From CAUZFZ01 sp963579025 (GTDB lineage: Bacteria; Planctomycetota; Planctomycetia; Planctomycetales; Planctomycetaceae), in contig CAUZFZ010000267.1 in the NCBI GenBank assembly GCA_963579025.1, positions 1 to 9,282 of the forward strand: DNA of 9,282 nucleotides. The letters are read 5' to 3'. A program made the translations under genes and the position numbers. Positions 1 through 5,272 of the stretch are shown in pieces. The notes beneath the pieces were generated by a model. The model saw only the letters and a program-made list of their open reading frames with translations, was not told where the DNA came from and ran no database searches. Positions within the stretch are counted from its first letter, which is position 1; each line of letters opens with the position of its first letter.

Positions 1-76
1 AGAACAAAGGACAATTTGTCCTCCTGACTGGCGCAAAACTCGTGCCAAAAGTCTCGAAAATTGTGTGTAAGGGTGA

Positions 77-217
77 GGGTTTCAACCCCGGGAAAATCAG
101 CCATTTCTGAACCACAGCCCCGGAGGGCCGACGGCAATTCCGTGTCGGTCTCTGCCGTCGCCCCTCCGGGGCTCATTGAAGCTCTCACCGCTTGTTTCCC
201 GGGGTTGAAACCCCGGG
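77..217. repeat. Perfect 19-bp inverted repeat with a self-palindromic right arm
   Basis: Positions 77-95 are the exact reverse complement of 195-213 (19 of 19 bases). The right arm is also part of a self-palindrome at 198-217, with 9-bp arms around two bases. The transcript could therefore fold either as one long-range stem or as a local hairpin. A second inverted repeat (116-173) lies in the loop. This looks like a dispersed palindromic repeat unit; a function is not shown. Confidence 0.8.
116..173. repeat. 21-bp inverted repeat with one mismatch, inside the larger repeat
   Basis: The left arm at 116-136 pairs with the right arm at 153-173 at 20 of 21 positions, around a 16-base loop. The motif CCCCTCCGGGG at the outer end recurs in the next small hairpin at 229-243, so the units seem related. 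The stem is long and GC-rich enough to form a very stable RNA or DNA hairpin. Confidence 0.8.
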
Positions 218-228
218 CTACTCGCCTT

Positions 229-243
229 TGCCCCTCCGGGGCA
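229..243. repeat. Short GC-rich hairpin (6-bp stem, 3-base loop)
   Basis: TGCCCC at 229-234 pairs with GGGGCA at 238-243 around TCC. It repeats the core of the arms of the 116-173 stem and belongs to the same repeat family. No T-tract follows, so it is not a standard terminator. Confidence 0.6.
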
Positions 244-270
244 GCAAAACTGTGCAACTTCACAACTCGC

Positions 271-330
271 AGGTTGGGACTTTGTCCCGACGTTTGACGC
301 ACAAGAGAAGTCGGGACAGAGTCCCAACCT
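271..330. repeat. 21-bp inverted repeat whose arms are themselves palindromic
   Basis: The arm at 271-291 pairs with 310-330 at 20 of 21 positions around an 18-base loop. Each arm carries its own small hairpin: GGGAC and GTCCC around three bases. The DNA can form one long stem or two short ones. Five T residues follow at 336-340, so it could end transcription that enters from the left, but the five-base gap makes it a non-classical terminator. It may equally be a dispersed intergenic repeat. Confidence 0.75.
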
Positions 331-362
331 ACGTCTTTTTACGAGCTGCCAGACGGCTAATC

Positions 363-382
363 TCACGCCCGGGCAAGCGTGA
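363..382 (+). promoter_or_regulatory. Small hairpin in the dnaE leader
   Basis: TCACGC at 363-368 pairs with GCGTGA at 377-382 around an eight-base loop. It ends 18 bases before the dnaE ribosome binding site. If the dnaE transcript begins upstream, this stem is in the 5' untranslated region. Any role in dnaE expression is conjecture. Confidence 0.35.
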
Positions 383-400
383 CAGGATGGCCAACGACCG

Positions 401-406
401 AAAGGA
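401..406 (+). promoter_or_regulatory. Ribosome binding site of dnaE
   Basis: AAAGGA lies nine bases before the ATG at 416. This supports 416 as the start over the ATG at 406, which is in another frame. Confidence 0.65.
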
Positions 407-415
407 TGCACCACG

Positions 416-3400
416 ATGTCTGACTCACGACCTTTTGCGCACCTGCACTGCCACACGACGTATTCGACGCTTGACGGAGCCACAAAGCTCAAGGACTTGA
501 TCAAGAAGGTCAAAGACACCGGCATGAACGCCGTGGCCACGACGGACCACGGAAACATGTATGGCAGTTTCGAGTTCTACAACGCCTGCCGAGCGAACGA
601 CATCAATCCCATTGTCGGCCTGGAAGCGTACATCGCTCCGGGATCGCGCTTCGATCGCGCGGGTGCCAGCCGTCAGAAGGACGCTGCGAACCACCTCACG
701 CTGCTCGCGATGAATCAGACGGGATTCTACAACCTGGTCCAACTGACATCGAAGGCTTACTTGGAGGGCTTCTATTACAAGCCGCGCATCGACAAGGCCC
801 TGCTCGAAGAGTGCAACGAGGGCATCATCTGCCTGTCTGGCTGCGCGGCTGGTGAGTTGTCGCAACTCATGCTGCAGGACCGCATGGATGAAGCCGAGCA
901 ACTGTGCGAATGGTATTCGCGGGTCTTCGGCGACCGCTTTTATATGGAGATACAGAACGCGGGAATCCAGATTCAGAAAGACTGCATGGACATGACGGTG
1001 GACATGGCCAACAAGAAGGGCCTGCCACTCGTCGCGACGAATGATGCTCATTATCTGAACCGGGAAGACTCGGAAGCGCAGGACGTGCTGCTGTGCATCA
1101 GCACGTTGTCGCTGCGGTCCGACGAAAACCGCATGAAGATGAAGACGGACCAGCTTTTCGTCCGTACGCCAGAGGAAATGTACGAGGCCTTTCCCGGCTT
1201 CGAAGACGCCGTCGCACGATCGCAGGAGATCGCGGACCGCTGTGACATCCGGCTCGAAGAGAATCCCAAACACTACCCGGTTTTCGAGCCGCCAGAGGGC
1301 AAGAGCGACAGTGAGTACCTGCGTGAACTGTGCGTCAATGCGATCCCGGAACGCTATCCGGACGGCACACCGGAAGGCTTTCAGGAACGGCTCGATTACG
1401 AACTCGACGTCATCGAACGCATGGGTTATTCGAGCTACTTCCTGATCGTGTGGGATTTCGTTCGCTTCGCGATGGAAAATGACATCCCGTGCGGTGCCCG
1501 AGGCTCGGCCGCTGGCGCTGTCGTCACGTATCTCCTGCGACTCAGCAATGTTTGTCCGCTTAAGTATGACCTGCTGTTTGAACGATTCCTCGATCCGCAT
1601 CGTGCCGAGCCGCCCGATATCGACATCGACTTCTGCCGCGACGGGCGACAGGCGGTCATCGATTACACAAAGGAAAAGTACGGCGCGGACAGTGTCTGCC
1701 AGATTGGAACGTTCGGCACGTTGAAAGCCAAAGCGGCGGTGCGTGACGTCGGACGCGCATTTGGGTTTCCGCAGGCGCGCATCAACGAGATCGCGAAAAT
1801 GATTCCCGATGAACTCGGGATCAAAGTTAAGGATGCCGTCGAGAAGAGCCCCGAACTGAAGGAACTGGTCAATCAGGATGAGTCCGTCGCCGAGATGATT
1901 GAGATTGCTCACCGCCTGGAGGGCATGACCCGCAACGTCGGCACGCACGCGGCGGGCGTCGTTGTCGGTAACGGCCCGCTGATCGAACGGTTGCCACTGC
2001 AGACGATCTCCGGCAAATCGGACCTCGTTTCTCAGTGGGACGGCCAGCACGTCGAGATGGCCGGCTTGTTGAAGATGGACTTCCTCGGTCTGCGAAACCT
2101 GACCATCCTGCATAAGTCGTGTAAGAACGTCGAGCTGACGACGGGCAAGAAGATCGACCCGCTCCATTTTCCGCTGGATGACGAAAAGACCTTCGCCCTG
2201 CTGCAGCGTGGTGAGACAAAGGGCATCTTCCAGTTCGAATCCGGCGGAATCCGCGATCTGCTCACGAAGATGAAACCGGACGCGTTTGCCGACATCATCG
2301 CCACGAGTGCTCTATATCGACCAGGCCCGCTCGAAGGCGGCATGGTCATGGACTATGTCGATGTGAAGAACGGCCGCAAAGAACCGGCGAAGATTCATTC
2401 CGCCGTCGATGATGTTCTTGAAGAGACGTACGGCGTGATGGTCTACCAGGAACAGGTGATGCGGATCCTGAACCGTGTCGGAGGCCTGGGGCTTCGCGAG
2501 GGGTATAAGTGCATTAAGGCGATCAGCAAGAAGAAGCTGTCGATCATCGCCAAATTCAAGGAAGAGTACCTTGCCGGCGCGAGAGAGCGGGACATCGATG
2601 TCGAGATTGCCGACGGCCTGTTCACGCTGATCGAGAAGTTTGCCGGATACGGCTTCAACAAAAGTCACTCAACAGCCTACGGGCTGGTCTCCTACCAGAC
2701 GGCTTATCTCAAAGCGCACTATCCGGCCGAGTTCATGGCCGCTCTCCTCAGTTGTGGCATGGAGAGCAGTGACCGCATGTCGGAACACACCGACGACGCG
2801 CGTCGCCAGAACATCGAGATCGTGCCTCCGGATGTAAACCGCTCATTCGTCGAATTCGCCGTCGACACATCAGTCGGCGAGGGCGAGATGTGCGTGTTCT
2901 TCGGACTCGGTGCCGTCAAAGGTCTCGGCGAGGAGGCGATGGGGGCGCTGGTGGCTGCTCGAGAAGACGGTGGACCATTCCGGGACATCTTCGATCTGGC
3001 GGAGCGGGTCGATCCGAAATGCATGTCCAAGGGAATCCTGGAAGTGCTGATCAAGGCTGGGGCGCTCGACAACTTCGGTCCAAACCGTGGCCAGCACATG
3101 GCGGTGATCGAACGAGCTGTCGGTAGTGCTGCTCAGAAAGCCCGGGACAAGGCACGTGGTCAGAAAAGCCTGTTCGGCGATGACCCCGAAGACGGCGACG
3201 ATGGGGACGGCGGTGAGTCCGGCTTGCCTGAAGCCGAGGATTGGCCCCAGGCTCAGAAGCTGGCTGCTGAGAAAGAGGTGTATGGTTTTTATCTGACAAG
3301 TCACCCGCTGACTCAGGTGGCCGACCGTATCAGTCGTCTGGTCGCTCACTCGAATCGCGAGCTGGCCGATCTGGAAGACGGCGAGGAAGTGCTCATCGGC

Positions 3401-3961
3401 GGCATGATCAGCTCGATCAAAAAAGTTGCTACAAAGAAGCCCAGTCGCAACGGTCACTCGCGCTATGCCAATTTCGACTTCGAGGATTCGACCGGCATCG
3501 TGCGATGCATCATCTGGCCCGAGGACTACGCACGTTCGGAAGACAAGGTCGTGCAGGAAGCGGTCTGCATCATTCGCGGCCGAGTCGACCGGCGCGGTCG
3601 CGAGCCGAATGTGATCGTCAATCAACTACTCACGCTGGAAGAAGCCGAGAAGCAGTTCACTCAGCATCTGGTCGTCGATTTCCGCCGTGGCTTTCACAGC
3701 CAGTCGGATATTCGGCAGACGAAGGACGCATTGTCTCGATTCCCCGGAAAGACGTCCGTCTACCTGGCGGTGCATACGGTTGACGACGAAAATCCCGGCG
3801 GCGGACTGCGATTCATGCTGCAGCCGCCCCAGGACCTCAAGGTCACATGCAACGCGGAACTGACAGACGAATTGACGCGCATTGTTGGTCGTGAGAATTT
3901 TCGTTTCCACGCAAACGTGAAGAAGAAGAGCGGCGCGTCCGCCGGATCAACCGGTCGGTGA
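416..3961 (+). CDS. dnaE: DNA polymerase III subunit alpha (DnaE)
   Basis: Catalytic subunit of the replicative DNA polymerase, acting at the fork with the sliding clamp and clamp loader. The 1181-residue product is close to the E. coli length of about 1160. Domains in order: N-terminal PHP domain (about 7-280) with H11/H13, D44-H45, E70, H93 and D210/H212 as likely metal ligands; C-family polymerase core with catalytic D401 and D403 (PDIDIDF) and D555 (MDFLGLR), numbered as in E. coli; helix-hairpin-helix region from about 830; clamp-binding motif QKSLF at 916-920, followed by a highly acidic linker; OB fold (about 990-1075); C-terminal tau-binding-type region. There is no inserted exonuclease, so it is the DnaE rather than the PolC type. 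The start is supported by AAAGGA at 401-406. It is monocistronic as far as visible and converges with the Fic gene. No frameshift or missing catalytic residue was seen. Confidence 0.98.
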   Translation: MSDSRPFAHLHCHTTYSTLDGATKLKDLIKKVKDTGMNAVATTDHGNMYGSFEFYNACRANDINPIVGLEAYIAPGSRFDRAGASRQKDAANHLTLLAMNQTGFYNLVQLTSKAYLEGFYYKPRIDKALLEECNEGIICLSGCAAGELSQLMLQDRMDEAEQLCEWYSRVFGDRFYMEIQNAGIQIQKDCMDMTVDMANKKGLPLVATNDAHYLNREDSEAQDVLLCISTLSLRSDENRMKMKTDQLFVRTPEEMYEAFPGFEDAVARSQEIADRCDIRLEENPKHYPVFEPPEGKSDSEYLRELCVNAIPERYPDGTPEGFQERLDYELDVIERMGYSSYFLIVWDFVRFAMENDIPCGARGSAAGAVVTYLLRLSNVCPLKYDLLFERFLDPHRAEPPDIDIDFCRDGRQAVIDYTKEKYGADSVCQIGTFGTLKAKAAVRDVGRAFGFPQARINEIAKMIPDELGIKVKDAVEKSPELKELVNQDESVAEMIEIAHRLEGMTRNVGTHAAGVVVGNGPLIERLPLQTISGKSDLVSQWDGQHVEMAGLLKMDFLGLRNLTILHKSCKNVELTTGKKIDPLHFPLDDEKTFALLQRGETKGIFQFESGGIRDLLTKMKPDAFADIIATSALYRPGPLEGGMVMDYVDVKNGRKEPAKIHSAVDDVLEETYGVMVYQEQVMRILNRVGGLGLREGYKCIKAISKKKLSIIAKFKEEYLAGARERDIDVEIADGLFTLIEKFAGYGFNKSHSTAYGLVSYQTAYLKAHYPAEFMAALLSCGMESSDRMSEHTDDARRQNIEIVPPDVNRSFVEFAVDTSVGEGEMCVFFGLGAVKGLGEEAMGALVAAREDGGPFRDIFDLAERVDPKCMSKGILEVLIKAGALDNFGPNRGQHMAVIERAVGSAAQKARDKARGQKSLFGDDPEDGDDGDGGESGLPEAEDWPQAQKLAAEKEVYGFYLTSHPLTQVADRISRLVAHSNRELADLEDGEEVLIGGMISSIKKVATKKPSRNGHSRYANFDFEDSTGIVRCIIWPEDYARSEDKVVQEAVCIIRGRVDRRGREPNVIVNQLLTLEEAEKQFTQHLVVDFRRGFHSQSDIRQTKDALSRFPGKTSVYLAVHTVDDENPGGGLRFMLQPPQDLKVTCNAELTDELTRIVGRENFRFHANVKKKSGASAGSTGR

Positions 3962-4045
3962 CGCAACCGCCCTCCCCGGCCAACGGCAGCGCGTGCAGGG
4001 TCGATGCGTCAGACGCGGGTTTCGCGTTCGTTCATGGTTGCGTCA
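3959..4045. repeat. 10-bp inverted repeat enclosing both convergent stop codons
   Basis: TGACGCAACC at 3959-3968 is the exact reverse complement of 4036-4045. The left arm begins with the dnaE stop codon. The right arm lies in the last codons of the Fic gene, whose stop is at 4032-4034. The intervening 67 bases and the lack of a T-tract argue against a standard intrinsic terminator. Its placement at the junction of two convergent genes is suggestive only. Confidence 0.4.
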
Positions 4046-5039
4046 GCGCGTAGCGACCGCTTTTTTTGCCGCCCGTTTTCGTGACCAATCCGGCGTCCAG
4101 CAGCGGGTGGAGCAAATCCATTGCCCCTTGCCGCGAAACGCCAAGAGCATCCCAGATTTCCGCGGGCGCCATGCTGCCGTGATCGCGCAACAGTTGCAGC
4201 AGCCGCTCCTGTCTGGGCCGCAGAACCAGCTTCTGTGGCGATTTGAGATTGTAGGCCTGCACCCGCAACCACACGCGCTCCAGAGTTTCTCGTAATCCCA
4301 CGGCGCAATACTCCAGCCAGCCCGTCAGGTCTTCACCTTCCTGTCGCACCGTATCAAGCGCGGCGTAGTAGCGAGGCCGGTCTTCCCAGTAAAACTCGTC
4401 GATCGAAAACACATGGTGCGTGTCAAAACCCCGCCGGTAAAGCTCCCACAACGACAGAGCGCGGCCTGTGCGGCCATTGCCGTCGGCAAAGGGGTGAATG
4501 GCTTCGAAACGGTAATGCAGGATGGCCGAACTGAGCACGGGCGAAAGCTCGCCCGACTTCTTATTCCACCACTGCAGCAGCTCGAACATCAGTCCCGACA
4601 CGTCACTCGGTGGAGGCGGTACATAGCCGCCAACCCGCACCGCAACGGTTCGGTAACTGCCAGCGATGCCCTGGTCCATGACTCCGTCGGCCAACAGACG
4701 ATGGAGTTTCAGCACTTCATCATGCCGAATGGTCTTCCTTCCCGCCTGTTTTTCCACGTAACTCAGGCCAGCGAAATAGTTCAGAACTTCTCGCTGCGAA
4801 CGCAGGTCGGACGCTGCCAGTTCGCGGCCTTCCTCCAATGCCCGCACCTGTTCCAGCGTCAGCGGATTTCCCTCGATGGCCGTCGAGGCATGGACGTTGC
4901 GCGTGCGGGTGTCCTTTTGCAGAGCCGGAACCCACGCCAATTCGACGGACGCACTCTGAATCCGTTCGCGCAACGCGGCCACCGCCTCCACCGTAGAGAG
5001 CAGTTGTGGACTGATCGTGAATTGCGGTTTGTAGGCCAT
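4032..5039 (-). CDS. Fic-family protein, probable self-inhibited protein adenylyltransferase
   Basis: Fic enzymes usually transfer AMP from ATP to a hydroxyl side chain of a target protein. The full catalytic motif HPFADGNGRTGR is present at residues 186-197 (numbered from the TTG at 5051), with H186 as the catalytic histidine. The N-terminal part carries STAIEGN (56-62), matching the inhibitory motif (S/T)xxxE(G/N), so E60 would block productive ATP binding: a class II, self-inhibited Fic protein. The C-terminal region, about 275-335, looks like a winged helix (PAEIWDALGVSRQGAMDLLHPLLDAGLVTK), as in many chromosomal Fic proteins. Start choice: ATG at 5039 gives 335 residues (MAYKPQ...); TTG at 5051 adds four. 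Neither has a clear ribosome binding site. I prefer the ATG. No antitoxin-like partner is adjacent. The target is unknown. Confidence 0.93.
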   Translation of the reverse strand: MAYKPQFTISPQLLSTVEAVAALRERIQSASVELAWVPALQKDTRTRNVHASTAIEGNPLTLEQVRALEEGRELAASDLRSQREVLNYFAGLSYVEKQAGRKTIRHDEVLKLHRLLADGVMDQGIAGSYRTVAVRVGGYVPPPPSDVSGLMFELLQWWNKKSGELSPVLSSAILHYRFEAIHPFADGNGRTGRALSLWELYRRGFDTHHVFSIDEFYWEDRPRYYAALDTVRQEGEDLTGWLEYCAVGLRETLERVWLRVQAYNLKSPQKLVLRPRQERLLQLLRDHGSMAPAEIWDALGVSRQGAMDLLHPLLDAGLVTKTGGKKSGRYALTQP

Positions 5040-5043
5040 TCCA

Positions 5044-5075
5044 TTAGTCAAGTGTAAGTCAAGTCGTTAGTCAAG
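5044..5075 (-). promoter_or_regulatory. Three tandem 9-base repeats at the 5' end of the Fic gene
   Basis: TTAGTCAAG occurs at 5044-5052 and 5067-5075, with TAAGTCAAG at 5055-5063 between them. The periods are 11 and 12 bases, about one helical turn, so all three face the same side of the DNA. Read on the minus strand each contains TTGACT, resembling a -35 box, but no good -10 box lies at the right distance. The array overlaps the possible TTG start and ends 12-36 bases before the ATG. A tandem operator, perhaps bound by the Fic protein's own C-terminal DNA-binding-like region, is a reasonable guess but not shown. Confidence 0.45.
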
Positions 5076-5272
5076 CGCAATTACAGGTCGCCACCAAAGG
5101 CCTGGTGTTGCGAGCTGAGCGAGATGGCCGCTCCGCGCTCTTTCACGGAATCGAATATCGGTCGCTAACCGGCCGAAAGCTGATGGGTTCAGGGTGATTC
5201 GCTACGCTGACCGCGTCTGGAACCGAGTCAGTTCCCGGTAACCTCGCTCAGCACACTCTGGAAGCGACCGCC
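5076..5272. other. Divergent intergenic spacer between the Fic and PQQ/haem genes
   Basis: This spacer must hold the promoter of the rightward gene and probably part of the Fic promoter. I see no convincing -35/-10 pair for the rightward gene. Visible structure: CACCA/TGGTG at 5092-5096 and 5103-5107; a perfect 10-bp inverted repeat pairing 5114-5123 with 5243-5252; and GGAAC/GTTCC at 5219-5223 and 5231-5235. No small gene was recognised. Confidence 0.6.
5260..5264 (+). promoter_or_regulatory. Probable ribosome binding site of the PQQ/haem gene
   Basis: GGAAG ends eight bases before the ATG at 5273. The match is moderate, but the encoded signal peptide starts exactly at that ATG, which supports the start. 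Confidence 0.45.

Larger units (their letters stand above)
1..415. other. Non-coding leader upstream of dnaE, rich in inverted repeats
   Basis: No open frame here has a recognisable protein family or a good ribosome binding site, and the frames that exist run through palindromes. The stretch holds a small palindrome at 8-22 (7-bp arms, 1-base centre), two interlocked inverted repeats between 77 and 217, a short hairpin at 229-243, a long stem at 271-330 and a 6-bp hairpin at 363-382. Such GC-rich palindromic clusters are, from general knowledge, common between planctomycete genes. Whether they act in transcription, in RNA folding or only as dispersed repeats cannot be told from one copy. The dnaE promoter probably lies in or after this cluster, but I see no convincing -35/-10 pair. 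Confidence 0.7.

Noticed and set aside
61..558. Short frames across the dnaE leader on both strands
   Set aside because: They run through inverted repeats, lack ribosome binding sites and resemble no protein.
425..2167. 580-codon open frame antisense to dnaE
   Set aside because: It is a mirror of the GC-biased codon pattern of a well-supported dnaE; the translation shows no recognisable domain and there is no separate start signal.
2870..3625. 251-codon open frame antisense to the dnaE 3' part
   Set aside because: Same cause as the other antisense frame: it lies wholly inside dnaE and looks like no known family.
4413..5057. 214-codon plus-strand frame opposite the Fic gene
   Set aside because: The minus-strand Fic protein has a full catalytic motif; this frame is its shadow.
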